Of a stretch of DNA of 32,707 nt, positions 10,080 through 20,900 are shown piece by piece. How positions within the stretch are numbered: the first letter of the stretch is position 1; the number at the start of each line of letters is the position of its first letter. A program made the translations under genes and the position numbers. Source of the DNA: Pelagophyceae sp. CCMP2097 (lineage: Eukaryota; Sar; Pelagophyceae). The notes beneath the pieces are model-generated. The model made no database searches and was not told where the DNA came from. It was given only the letters and a program-made list of their open reading frames with translations. The stretch spans positions 13,527 to 46,233 of the forward strand of contig MU657572.1 in NCBI GenBank assembly GCA_026770575.1. The letters are read 5' to 3'.

Positions 10080-10360
10080 GCTTCAGCCGGCTCCAGCCGG
10101 CTCCAGCCGACTGCGACCGGCTGTAGCCGGCTCCGGCCGACCGGCTGCGGCCGGCTGCGGGGCCGGCTGCGAGGCCGGCTGCGGCCGGCTGCGGGGCCGG
10201 CTGCGAGGCCGGCTGCGGCCGGCTGCGGCCGGCTGCACATGACCCAAAGACCAATAAAAGAAAATATCTCCTCCGGGACTCGAACCCGGAATCTTCAGAC
10301 CACCACCAACGGCTGTAGCCGGCTCCGGCCGACCGGTTGTGGCCGGCTGCGGGGCCGGCT
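10080..10360. repeat. CCGGCTGCGG minisatellite broken by the assembly gap
   Basis: Tandem GGCCGGCTGCGG-type units (10-12 bp) occupy 10080-10240 and resume at 10310-10360, where they run into the N gap. The composition suggests that the gap itself is a collapsed repeat. Confidence 0.85.
10253..10310 (-). repeat. tRNA-derived (SINE-like) repeat, copy 1
   Basis: On the minus strand this reads GGTGGTCTGAAGATTCCGGG then TTCGAGTCCCGGA, which is the variable loop and T arm of a tRNA with the pol III B box GGTTCGAGTCC. It is followed by an A/T-rich tail ending in TATTGGTCTT. No acceptor stem or anticodon arm precedes it, so it is not an intact tRNA gene. A second copy sits at 10501-10562. Confidence 0.6.
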
Positions 10361-10500
10361 NNNNNNNNNNNNNNNNNNNNNNNNNNNNNNNNNNNNNNNN
10401 NNNNNNNNNNNNNNNNNNNNNNNNNNNNNNNNNNNNNNNNNNNNNNNNNNNNNNNNNNNNNNNNNNNNNNNNNNNNNNNNNNNNNNNNNNNNNNNNNNNN
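10361..10500. other. Assembly gap of 140 undetermined bases
   Basis: A run of N flanked by the GC-rich minisatellite on the left and by the second tRNA-like repeat on the right. The true length is unknown. Confidence 1.
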
Positions 10501-10562
10501 AAGACCAATAAAAGAAAATAACTCTTCCGGGACTCGAACCCAGAATCTTCAGACCACCACCA
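10501..10562 (-). repeat. tRNA-derived (SINE-like) repeat, copy 2
   Basis: Nearly identical to the copy at 10253-10310, including the AAGACCAATAAAAGAAAATA tail on the plus strand and the B box GGTTCGAGTCC on the minus strand. It differs at a few positions, including one change in the T stem (CTGGG for CCGGG). Two copies in the same orientation either side of the gap suggest a tandem duplication or two insertions. Confidence 0.6.
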
Positions 10563-10991
10563 ACTCGCAACTCCGCTGCGACCCGGGGCGGCCTGGGAGG
10601 GGGCGCGGGCGCGGCGGGGGCCTTAGGAGGCTGGGCCGGGGTCGGAAAACCCGGAGTACTCTATTTCGATTCCGTTTAACGGGCCTTGTGTAGGGGCTTA
10701 CGGACATTGCCGGGGACGTGGAGACCCTAGGAGCCAGGGCCCACATGTGTGCACGCCGGTCGACTCGCTCTTCGAAGTCGAGACAGCCGAGGAGCGCCGG
10801 CGGGGAGCCGCGCTCGATTATGCGGCTAGCAGATTTTAGATCCCCGAGAGTCGCGAAGGCCGGAAAAAAGCAGTTTGCGGCGGGGACCAGCGCGCGTCGA
10901 GATCCGAGGCAGTCAGTCGCAGGTCGATGGGCAGGAGGGTGCGCCGGCCTTTGGCGAGGCGGTCGGTACCATCGGCCCCTCGACGATCACG

Positions 10992-11880
10992 TCAGCGCGC
11001 CGCGAGGTACGCCTCGACCTTGTCGACCACTGCCGCAGCGCCGGCTTGCCCCTTGGCCGCGGCGCGCTTGAAGAGGTAGCGCCTCATCGTGGTCCTGTGG
11101 CACGCCGTGGTCGTTTCCGGAACACGCGACGGGGATGTAGGACGCGTCTGCGTCGCCCTGCGCCGCAGCGAGCTTATTCCAGGCTCCCGAAGTGATCCTT
11201 ATTTAAAGTCCGTTGGAGTTTAAGGTCCATTCTTTAGGAACAATTTCCCTGACCAATTTAAATCCATATTTAAGGTTCGTTGGAAAAATCGAGCTTCTTT
11301 GTGCGACTGCGCCAAGCCCCTGTCGTCAACATCATGCCGAGGATGCATTGCGCGAGAGGATATCCTTGCTCGGCCGCGCGCCGGTGCGGCGGTCTTGTGA
11401 TTGATCTTGACGCCTTCGCCCATCTCGTAACATACCCCCAATGCATTCTGAGCTAATACATGTCATTGCGCCGCAGTGAGCTGGTACAACTGAAATGCCC
11501 GCTTGTGACTCAGCTTGAGACCCTCGTCACCATGTTTAAACGCCTGTCCGATCATGTTCTGCGCCTCGGCGTTGCCCTTGTCTACGTGCTTCTGCAGCCG
11601 GCGCAGCCACTCGGCATCCGACGTGAGGGCTGGCCCTCGGCAAAGCAGGCAGCGCGTCTCGTGCTCCCGGCGCTTTTCCCAGAGCACCCCGCGCACATCC
11701 TCTTGCAGCAGCAAGATAGAAAGTTTGTTTGTCACTTTCGACTGGCAGCAAATCGAGGCAGATGGCGCAGGTGCCGCGCCAGTCCGGCGTGCAGTTGTTG
11801 ATCGCGCCGGCCTCGACCACCGCCGTCGTTTGCGTCCGAACAGCCGATAAGCGCGCCGCCGCCTTGGAACTGTCCACCAA
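10992..11880 (-). pseudogene. Broken RING-finger plus Sel1-repeat gene
   Basis: Read on the minus strand, an N-terminal part contains CAICLDLLPVE. After a frame change it gives CCKRMCAGC, and after another LWEKRREHETRCLLC, together the C-x2-C, C/C and C-x2-C pairs of a RING finger. Then comes RLQKHVDKGNAEAQNMIGQA and the first Sel1 repeat. A TGA interrupts AAQ-HVLAQNALGVCYEMGEG. Further Sel1 pieces lie in shifted frames (AEQGYPLAQCILG, then VPQDHDEAL, then KRAAAKGQAGAAAVVDKVEA), ending with a TGA at 10992. An AT-rich insert at about 11185-11290 separates two pieces. RING/Sel1 proteins are usually E3 ligase or adaptor candidates. This copy cannot make a full protein. Confidence 0.8.
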
Positions 11881-11945
11881 CGAGAAGTCCTCGACGATGG
11901 CATAGGGCCCCGCAGGGGCCGAGAGCCTACCACACTATGAAACAC

Positions 11946-12501
11946 TACAAGGGGTATCGCCAATGACGCCGAGGACTGTCTGGCGATCGGAGTGTTCGTC
12001 GGTTGGAGTTTGGCGCTGTTGGGAGTGATAGAGGACGTCGCGCTGAGTCCCATGATGCTAGAACCTATAGAAGTTGTTTGTTTAAAACGCTCAAACAAAA
12101 AATCTGAACGTCTGTTTTGGCGCGTCTGAAGCGCCACTCGCGGCAATCGTAGAGGATTTGTCATATATCACCCCAGTACGTATGGACCCACCCCGTCACA
12201 TAGCCAGAATTTCGATCCCTGCGGTCCTGCGATTGCCAGCCGGGCCCGAACCTTCGCAATACGGAGGCAAAATCAGTTCAAAATCAAGGTAAGGAGGCAA
12301 ATAAAGATTTTATCAAGTCCAAAATATTGGGGGAAACCCTTGTTCACGCCCTTGCAAGGCGCCCTCCTCGAGGCTGATCATGTCACGGACACCCCGGGGG
12401 GCAGGGAGGCCCACAGCGACCACGCCCACCCCCGCAGGCGGCCTCTGGGAGGCACAACTTTGCGCCACTTGAGGTCGGCTGTATCGCCGATACCCCTTGT
12501 A
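11946..12501. mobile_element. 556-bp non-autonomous TIR element, copy 1
   Basis: It begins TACAAGGGGTATCGCC and ends with the reverse complement of TACAAGGGGTATCGGC, a 14-bp perfect TIR. A second copy of almost the same length and high identity lies at 28659-29213. No transposase is encoded; short open frames inside differ in frame between the copies. No target duplication is visible at this copy (ACAC on the left, TCGG on the right). Confidence 0.8.
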
Positions 12502-12725
12502 TCGGGCAGAATAAGCCGAAAATACATTGACCTCGCACATAAAAATATGCAACTTGGGACGCCTTGCTTGCGCTGACAGTGGAAGCTATGGAGCTGATTT
12601 CGGTGCCGTCGTACGGCCTAGTGTCTGGTCTCTGCGCAGCCCCAACACATTTGCTCTAGGGGCACTGCGCGCCCCTACAAGACTTCCAAGGTAGCTATGG
12701 TCGTAGCTCGGTCAAATCGTCGAAC

Positions 12726-12796
12726 GGTGTCTACTCAATCACGGCAGGAGGTAGCCATGGGCACCCTCTAGCCGGAATCGACCTTGAGTAGACACC
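12726..12796. repeat. 13-bp perfect inverted repeat
   Basis: GGTGTCTACTCAA at 12726-12738 is perfectly complementary to 12784-12796, with a 45-nt spacer. It lies in single-copy sequence that also carries a minus-strand open frame of 70 codons (12731-12943) with no recognisable domain. Confidence 0.6.
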
Positions 12797-13139
12797 AATC
12801 CGACATTTTATCAAGAGACTTGTCATTCCCGTGTGGGTGCTTCGTATAAAAAGCCAATACGTGCCTCTAGAGAGCCAAGCAGTGGGCATGTGCGTTGCCA
12901 ACGCCATGCTACCGACTTCCAGGGCGGTTGCGAACGCAATCATCTAAAAACACGTCCTATAGAATGCCCCATCGTTCGTCATCAAATCGCCACAATATCT
13001 CAATAAGTACCCGAAAAGGAGTTTATAAATTACCTTAAGGTCAATCAACCTTGTATTTTCGCTTATTCTGTCCAGCGACTCTGCCTCCTTGTTTCACAGT
13101 GCACCACTATCGAAGCAGTGGCTTCGACAAGCAGGTCGT
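12797..13139. other. Intergenic sequence, no supported gene
   Basis: AT-richer single-copy sequence. The only structure I see is a small hairpin, CGAAGC-AGTG-GCTTCG, at 13111-13126. Confidence 0.5.
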
Positions 13140-13183
13140 GTCGCCGAAAAATAATCGCCGAAAATGACGTCGAAATCGAATTC
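13140..13183. mobile_element. Solo end of the GTCGCCGAAAA MITE family
   Basis: The stretch GTCGCCGAAAAATAATCGCC and onward to GAATTC matches the terminal repeat of the element at 19649-19784. No opposite end is found nearby, so this is a truncated copy. Confidence 0.6.
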
Positions 13184-13524
13184 TGGCATGGTCCGTTTTC
13201 CGGAACCCTCACGTGCCCTAACTCTCACGTAACCTAACTCCCCGTGGTCCGCTGTTCCATAGAACTCTTATTAGCCGAAATAAATATGCCAGTTTGACCC
13301 CCTTCCAATACATGTACAGGGTGAATGTGAGAGTAAATTAATGGATTTTATCTACAGGCAAAGGCGGTCTCTGCCGCCAGTCGCTTATTTTTTAAGAAGG
13401 CAAAAGGCGCTGGCGGGCCGACGTTATCTTGTAAAGGCGTTTCGCCCGCCGCGCGCGTGGTTGAGTGGTGGAAAACAAAACAAAAATAGAAAAATTTAAT
13501 GTCTCAAGAGGCGAAGGGGCAAAA

Positions 13525-13620
13525 AAATATACAACGGGGGATTCGAACCGGAATGCTGGACGCAGGAAGAGCACCCCGTATCTGCATGGGAGGCCGTTAT
13601 CTAAGGTGAAGAGCAGAGGC
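13525..13620 (-). repeat. tRNA-like B-box fragment
   Basis: On the minus strand GGTTCGAATCC, a pol III B box, sits in a poor T-arm context (CATTCCGGTTCGAATCCCCC) followed by a T-rich run. I cannot fold a complete tRNA around it. It is likely a tRNA-derived repeat. Confidence 0.35.
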
Positions 13621-14870
13621 TTCAGTCAATATATAAAGTCCCGAAAGCACAAAGAAGCACAAAAAAGGGCCCATGCGCTTGGCTTAATGCATCGTCGTCC
13701 AAGGCGCGCCGTGTGTGCGCCGTACATTGCACTTGTCTCGAGTATTCCCTGCCACAGGTCGATCCGAGCTGGCGGAGGGCCTCGCCACGGAGCGAGAGCA
13801 TCAATCTGTCAAGCGCCTACCTGCATAGCACCAGTTTCAACGTGTCCATGCCTCCATCACCTAGGCCGCAGACGACGACGCCCCCGCCGTGTCCAGCGCC
13901 AACAAAGCGCCGCCGTCCGCCGTGGTACATCGTCGGGTCTCTGCGCCACGCCGGCGTGGAACATCCCAAGCCTTGGAACATCCCAGGCCTTTGAAACGGA
14001 AGGGCGTCCAAGTTCCAAAATCAAATAGGCGGTCGGCGGTGGCGTTGGCGCGCACACGCGGCGCTCCCGTGACGTCGGGAGCAAGGGCACACGCCGCACC
14101 ATCCTCTGGAATCGCCCTGGTGCGGATGAGGCGACTGCATGCGACCGCGAGGCACGACCGCGAGGTGGCCCAGGTGGGCATGGCGTCTAGGATGACGGCG
14201 CCCGCGCCGCGACTCTCGGCGTTTATGGGCCTGTTCGGCTGCGGGGATCGCCCGTGAGGAGCGGCGCGCGCCGTCGGGCATCTTCCTATGGCCCGCATTG
14301 ACCCAACAGTCGAGCAACCTCCTTGACCCCGCCCGCGAACCCTGTAAGCACGCTGGTCGGCCGACGCCCCGGCGCTTGCCTGGCGGTATCGGACCATGCA
14401 TAGTTCGAAACTAGAATCCCCAGTCGACGGCCACGTGCGAAAGAGCGTGAGTACGGTATGAATCATTTTGTTGGGGACCCTTCTCGGACCCTTTTTTGGG
14501 GACCCTTCTTGGGACCCCGGGAATGCGAGGCGCGACCCCCCAAGGTCCCTCGAGTCGGCCGAGAGGCCCAACCCGAAGGGTTGCGCGGAATTGCTGAGAG
14601 ACGGGCCTGGTTGTCGACTCGATAAAACGGACAGAGGCGCCTCGAGTGCATCCCGCGAATTGGAGGGTCGTGCGAGTCTGCGCAGATTACATCCGTCACC
14701 GAAGCCGACCTATCTGACCTTGCCCGGCGCTTCGAACGTCCCGGGGTTGGAGTCGCAAGCCGAGGGTCCTTGAAAAGATCTCAATCGAAGAATGCACCGC
14801 CCGTGCATTAAGGAAGGGCCCGCAACGAGCCGCAAACGGGCGTGCGGTCGGCGGGCGCCTTCGGGCGCGT
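13621..14870. other. Intergenic stretch with no supported gene
   Basis: Both strands have open frames of 100-236 codons in this GC-rich stretch, but they overlap each other and show no domain, conserved motif or splice pattern that I recognise. A short repeat (GGGGACCCTTCT) occurs at 14472-14515. It is best left unannotated. Confidence 0.5.
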
Positions 14871-14871
14871 C

Positions 14872-14990
14872 TCCAGGAGAAGGAGCCGTAGGCGTGTTCA
14901 TGAGAAGAAGCCGTGGGTGTTTTCTTTGGCGCTTCCGACGTGTGTTCAGGAGAAGAAGCCGTAGGCGGGCTCTTTGGCGCTTCCGGCGAA
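14872..14990 (-). repeat. 48-bp tandem repeat over the citrate synthase stop codon
   Basis: The last coding bases and stop of citrate synthase (within about 14944-14988) are repeated almost intact at 14896-14939 and in part at 14872-14899. In transcript sense the three units encode AYGFFS-stop, THGFFS-stop and AYGSFSW. Only the first is used if the stop at 14946 is honoured. Confidence 0.75.
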
Positions 14991-17900
14991 GTCGGTGAAC
15001 GTTTTCGGCGTTCGAGCGCCCCTCGCGCCGAATTCGGGGTACGGCCGCAGCGCCTCGCCCACGTAGAGCTGCCTAGAGCGCCGGGCGTAAGAAAGGGGGC
15101 CCCTCAACGGCCCCGCGTCACCGACGCATCCCCAGAGGCGCCTCGTAAAGGGTCCCCGTATCAAGGTCCCTTGGAATAGGTCCCCGTGACACCGTGTGGA
15201 CGTCGTCGTGACGAGTCCCCGCGAGGGTCCCTGGGACAAGGTCGCCGTAGCGACGTCCCCGCGACGAGGTCCCTTTGACAAAGTCCACATGGCAAAGTCC
15301 ACATGGCAAAGTCCCTGAGACAGGTCCACGTGACGCGAACCCCGCGACGAGCGCCCCGTGGCAAGGTCCTTGAGAGGTCCTTTGACACGGGCTCTATCAG
15401 ACGGCGAGGTCGTGGTGACAAGGTCCCCGTGACAGACACCGTGATGACGCCCCCGTGACAAGGCCCCCGTGTCCAAGTCCCTATGACACGGTCCGTGGCA
15501 AGGGCCCCGTGACGAGGGCCCCTTGACGAGGTCCCCTTGACGAGGTCCCCTTGACGAGGTCCCTATGACGAGATTCCTGTGACAAGGTCCTTGTGACAGT
15601 GCCTGTAACGAGGTCCCTGTGACGAGGTCCCTGTGACGAGGTCCCTGTGACGAGGTCACCGCGAGGACGTCCTTGCGACGAGTCCCCGCGAGGGTCCCTG
15701 GGACAAGGTCGCCGTAGCGACGTCCCCGCGACATTTCCCGTGAAGTCGCGTGACATTTCCCGTCAAGGTCCCCTTTGACAAGATGCCTGTGTCAAGATGC
15801 CTGTGTCAAGACCCCTTGAGACGACCCCTGTGAAGAGGGCCTTGCAAAAGGTCCTCGTGGCAAAACCCCCGTGGCAAAACGCCTCTGTGAGGACCGGTCC
15901 CTTCTCAAACGGCCTCTGTGGCAAGATGCCCGCGGCACCAACCCAGCGGCAAGGTCCCTTTGACGTCGGCGGGACGACGCCGCAGTGCCAAGGTTCCCGC
16001 AATGCAAGGTCCCTGGGACAACGTTGCCGAGGTTTCCGCAATGCAAGGTCCTCAATGCAACGATGCCGTGCAAAGGTCCAAAAGATCCAAAGTCCCTGGG
16101 ACAAGGGCGACGAGGACGCTTGGGGTCGCACACAGAGTTCAAAATGCCTTTTCCCGGAAGAAGAACTCTCGAGCCTCAAACGTCTCCCTTGGTCCAGTGA
16201 CAAAGTGCGACAAGCCCCCCTTGAACAACGTCCCCGTGCAAAGGTCCCCGTGCAAAGGCCCCTATGACAATGTCCTCGCGCCAAGGACCTCGCGCAAAGG
16301 TCCCTTTGGCGAGTGTGACAAGGGCCCTCTCGCAGCGTCTCGAAGACGAGGTCCCCGTGACAGCGTCACCGTGGCGAAGTCCCCTATGCCAACGTCCCCT
16401 ATGCCAACGTCCCTTTGCAAAGGTCCTCGCGACAAGGTCTCCGTGGCAAGCACCCCACGGCGACCCCTAGACCAAGGTCCCTGTGGCACAATCCCCTGAA
16501 AGCAATCCCCTGAAAGCAATCCCCCGGACATCCATTCCGGGTTGCCAACACCGCCGCCCACCGCGGCCGCGAGATTTTGCGCGTTGGGGCCTCGATGCCT
16601 GCGCGGGAGGCGATTTTAATGCCACGCGTGCGGAAGGCACCAGAACGGCCACCAGTCCGAGTATCCAGAAAAACCCGGCGCGGATTTCAAACTTTCCTTC
16701 CACTGCGCGATCCACCCCACGCCGCGGCCGACGGCGAAGAGCGGCGTGAAGCTATTTAGCGCCTGTCGCCCGCGACGGCCTTTGCACGTCTTCGACCGGG
16801 CCTTTTTGGGTTTCCCGAGTGCCGCGCGGGGTTTACAGCGCCTCGGGCACGCCGATGGCCGTCAAGGCGAGTCCGGAGTAAAAGTCGACCTAGTCTTATT
16901 TATTCATTTCATGACGCGCGGCGCCCCAAAACGGGCGAGACACACGTTTGGAAAAAGTTTCCGCGATGAAAAGTACTCGTCCGCCAGCGCGGCCTCTTCC
17001 AGCTCGGCGGCGAGGCGGAAAAGGCGGCGCGCGTCCGTGGGCTCGCCGACGAACTGCTCTACCGGGACGGCGGCGGTAATGTAGGCCTATTTTGGTATTT
17101 GAGATGCATTGAAAGGGTGTTCGGTGGTCTATATTGAAAGGGCGTTTGATGGCATTGAAAGGGTGCTTGTGATGCCCCCCCCCGAAGAAGACATTCAACA
17201 ACATATTTTAAAGAAGACATTCAACAGGGCCCCTCGAGGACAGTTGAGAGGCGATTCTTTTCAGCGATAAGACCAAAAACCAATTTGCAAAAACTGCGAG
17301 GGACCACGCAGTGCTGAGTCATAGGCTCTCGGCCCCTGCGGGCCTGCGGGGCCCTATGAGATAGGAGCAGCGACGGGTTCGGGTTTGCCCTTGCACCCGC
17401 GGGTCGGGTTTGCCAGGTTACAGCGTTTCGGCCTTTTCCGTCTTTGAGCGGGTTTGGCCTTTGTCCTCTCACCCGACCTCTCGAAGACGGGCTTGGTCGC
17501 TCGCGACCCGAGAGTGCGGCGCGCATCTTCGCAACCCGACCCGAATGCACCGTCCCTGCTCGAGGACCGTCGACGTTTCGTCCTCGAACCCGTCTCTGGG
17601 ACCGTCGACGGACCGAAGAGGGGCCGTCTCCGTAACTGCCGAAAGGCCCGGCCTTTGGCCTCTCCGAGGTGTTGTGCGGCGGACGCGGCCCGATGCGTCG
17701 TCTGCCTGCGCTTTGGCGTCGATGCCTTCGCGCGTGGCAATGCACTGCAAAGCCAATCTTTTCATCTCGCGGGCTCGCGGGTCGAGATTCCGGTACACGC
17801 GGTGGCCAAAGCCCATCAACTTGAACGGGTCGGTCTTATCTTTTGCCTTTGCCAAGAATTCCGGGATGCGAGACGCGTCGCCGATCTCGCCTATTTTGCG

Positions 17901-20900
17901 TTGCGTCGGCCTCGAGAGCCCTCCAACAGGCGAGCAGTTCCGGTGGACAGCTTCCAACGGCCGGTCCCAAAGGGCGGTCCCAAAAACAAGTCCTCTGCGA
18001 AAGGCCCCTTTCAATGTCCCTTCCAAAAGGACACTTTGGCCCTTTTGACACATGGCATCTTGGACCCGTCCCTTGAGTGACCTCCCCTCTGCGACGGCCC
18101 CGCAGCCGGCCCCTCATCAATCAGAACCTGCCACGGGGAATCCGTCACGGGCACTTGCCACAGGGACCCCGTCACAGCGACCCCGCCACGGGCCCTTGCC
18201 ACAGCGACCCCGCCACGGGCCCTTGTCACTGGGACCCCGTCACGGACCCTTGTCACAGCGACCCCGTCAGAGGGATCCCGTCGTGGTCCCTCGGCGACGC
18301 CCCGTGGCAGGGTCCCTGCGTCGAGGTCGTTGCGACGACGTCCCCGTGCCCTTGTGACAAGAACCCTGATACGATTTCCCGTGACGCGGTCCCTAATACC
18401 TTTGATGTGGCGACGTGCCTGCGAGCCACTGAGACAAGGTTGCTGTGAGGCAAGGTCCTTGAGGCATCCAAGGTCTGGACCCGTATGGGATGCATAACGT
18501 CGCACGTTGGCGGCTCAGCTCCCAAAGGCAAGGAAGGTCCTCTAGCGGCATTCGAGCAGCCCGTCCAGAGGGACCTTTCTCGAGGGGCAATTTGGAAGAA
18601 TTGCCCACAAGGGCCGCGGGAGGGCCGCCTTGCGAGACCGTCGAGAACCGACCTGATAGAGTGACCCTCCGGCGAGGCTGTTTCGAGGGACCCTTTCGAG
18701 AGCGTCGTCGAGGGTTGCCAGAGGGACCGTCTTCAAGGGCCCGTCTCGAGGGCCCGTCTCGATCGCTGTCTCGAAGGACTGCCCTGAGGACTGTGTACAA
18801 GGGCCGTCTTCGAAGGAACCGTCCAGAGGAGCCGTCCAGAGGGGCCGTCCAGAGGACCCGTCCAGAGGACCCGTTCGTCGTCCTGAAATTGCAGAAAAAG
18901 GGTTGCGGCGGACACGGTCAGCAGACGCAACATAGCCATGCATGCCTCGTTCGCGCCGCCGTGCCTTAGCGCCGCCGTGGGCGCGGGCGGCGACGAGGGG
19001 AGCGGCAGCCGAAGATTCCGGGCAACCCTCAAGTTGGACCCCCCCCCGAAAGTGCGTCCCGTGGCAAGCCTCGAGAACAGACTCACATGGGCCCCCACAA
19101 CGAGGCGATGCCGGCGGCGACGCAGGCGAACGGATTGGCGTCGGAGCTGCCGGCCATGCGGACGGTGGAAGTTGAAGCGTTCTGCTCGTGGTCTGCGTGA
19201 AGGAGGAGAAAGACGTCGATCTAGTTGATGCCTCTTGTGGAGTTTCGAGGGTATTTTGTACGTTTTCGGGGGTATTCGAGGGTATTTTGTGCCTGTTCGG
19301 GGGTATTTGGGACCTGGGTCCCCAAGGGGAGGGCACGAAAGCGCCGGGGACGGCGAGTTTGGGCCGCTTGAGGTCTTGGGTCAGCGGCGATTTGAGATGC
19401 ACCTTGGGACCCGCGGCGGCCTCAAGGGCAAACACGAACCCGCCCCCGCTTCCGCCAAAGGGCGGTTTCTCGGACAGCCTCTCGGACGGTCGCTGGGGCA
19501 TTCCCTTGGACGGTCCCTTGGGCGATTCCTTACGACAGTCCCTTGAACGATCCCGAAGACGGGCCCTCTGTGACGGTCGCTTTGATAAGGGCCCCCGTCG
19601 GGGCGAACCCCAAATTGGTCTGTACCTCTGGTCCACTCGGGGGAAGTGGTCGCCGAGAAAGAATGGCCGAAAAAATGACGTCAAAATCGAATTCTAAAAC
19701 GGGTTTTACCTGCCACGGTTAAAAAAATAGGACCGTGACAGAAATCGATTTCAACGTCAATTTTCGGCGATGCTTTTCGGCGACAAGACCTGCCCGGCCA
19801 GAAAGTGCTTAGATAGTGGTGGGCTCTCGGCCCCTGCGAGGCCCTCTGCGGTTTCGAAGACGGTCCCAACGGACGGTCCTTGAGAACAGTCTCCGAGAAC
19901 TGCGCCCCCCTCTGCGACGTCTCTTCGACGGGGCCCCTGGACAATCGCTGGGACGGTCTCTCGGACGGTCGCTCGGGCGGTCCCTTCAAAGAGGCCGGGC
20001 AAGTGACAGTGCAAAGGCCGTGTAAGCGACCGCTAAAGAGGCTCCTGCAGGTGCCCGCCCAGAGAGCTCTTCAAGGGCCCTTGCAAGAGGCCGGGCGAGC
20101 GACCGTGCAGAGACCTTGGGAGCGACCGCCAAAGAGGCCTCTGCAGGGGTTCGCCCGGAGAGCTACTTTGCAAGTCACTTGCCGGGCCTCTGCGGGGTCG
20201 CTTGCAGGGCCTCTTGCAAGGGCCCTTGAACGCCCCTCGAGACGGCCCCTCGGCGAGACGGCCACTCGAGAGGGCCGCTCGAAACGATCCCTTCTCGACG
20301 GTCCCTTCTCGACGGTCCCTTCTCGGCGGCGCCTTCTTGAAGGCCGCTCTTGTTGGTCCCTCGAGACGGTCCCTCGAAATGGCGCCTTTAGACGGCCCCT
20401 GGAGAAGGCCTTGTTCGCCGGCCTCTCGAAGGGCCCCTCGAAACGGCCTCGATGCCAGACGGCCCGTCCGAGACGGCCCCTCTCTCCGGCCCGCCGGGAG
20501 GCGCCCTCGCGACTTTGCAAAGTCGCTGCGGCGGTTCGATTGGCCCTCGATGCGGCGTTTTGGGTTTCCAACGGACACGGTTTTCCAACGGCGTCCACGA
20601 ACGCCTAATTCGGAAATTACAGGAGAGGCCGACCGGGCGGGAATTACAGGAGAGGCCGACCGGGGGGTCCGCCATCCGGCCCAGAAGGCTTTTGCCCTGG
20701 CCGCCGTCGGATACTTGCTTTCGCCGGGGGCTCGAAGGCGAGGCCGGCGTCCAAGGGCGAGCTGAAGCACATGTGCAGGAAGTTGGCCGCGAAGGAGAGG
20801 TCCCTACGAGTTTTGGTCAAATACGCATTAAATTACCCCATTAAATACCTTCGTGGGTAGACAAAGGGCAGGCCGACGGAATGCTTGTACGCCATGGCCG

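Noticed and set aside
9727..10242. Plus-strand open frame of 171 codons containing VDLEVDAR repeats
   Set aside because: The repeat part is the 42-bp tandem unit and the end is the GC minisatellite. There is no recognisable domain and no splice evidence.
10253..10310. A functional tRNA gene
   Set aside because: Only the T arm and part of the variable region are present. No acceptor stem, D arm or anticodon loop can be folded.
12731..12943. Minus-strand open frame of 70 codons
   Set aside because: No start context, domain or neighbour supports it, and it spans the 13-bp inverted repeat.
13861..14571. Minus-strand open frame of 236 codons
   Set aside because: It overlaps plus-strand frames of similar quality in GC-rich DNA, with no motif or splice pattern.
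18542..19684. Minus-strand open frame of 380 codons
   Set aside because: It crosses three citrate synthase exons and introns in the wrong frame. The conserved HADHEQN and HGGANEA motifs are in another frame.
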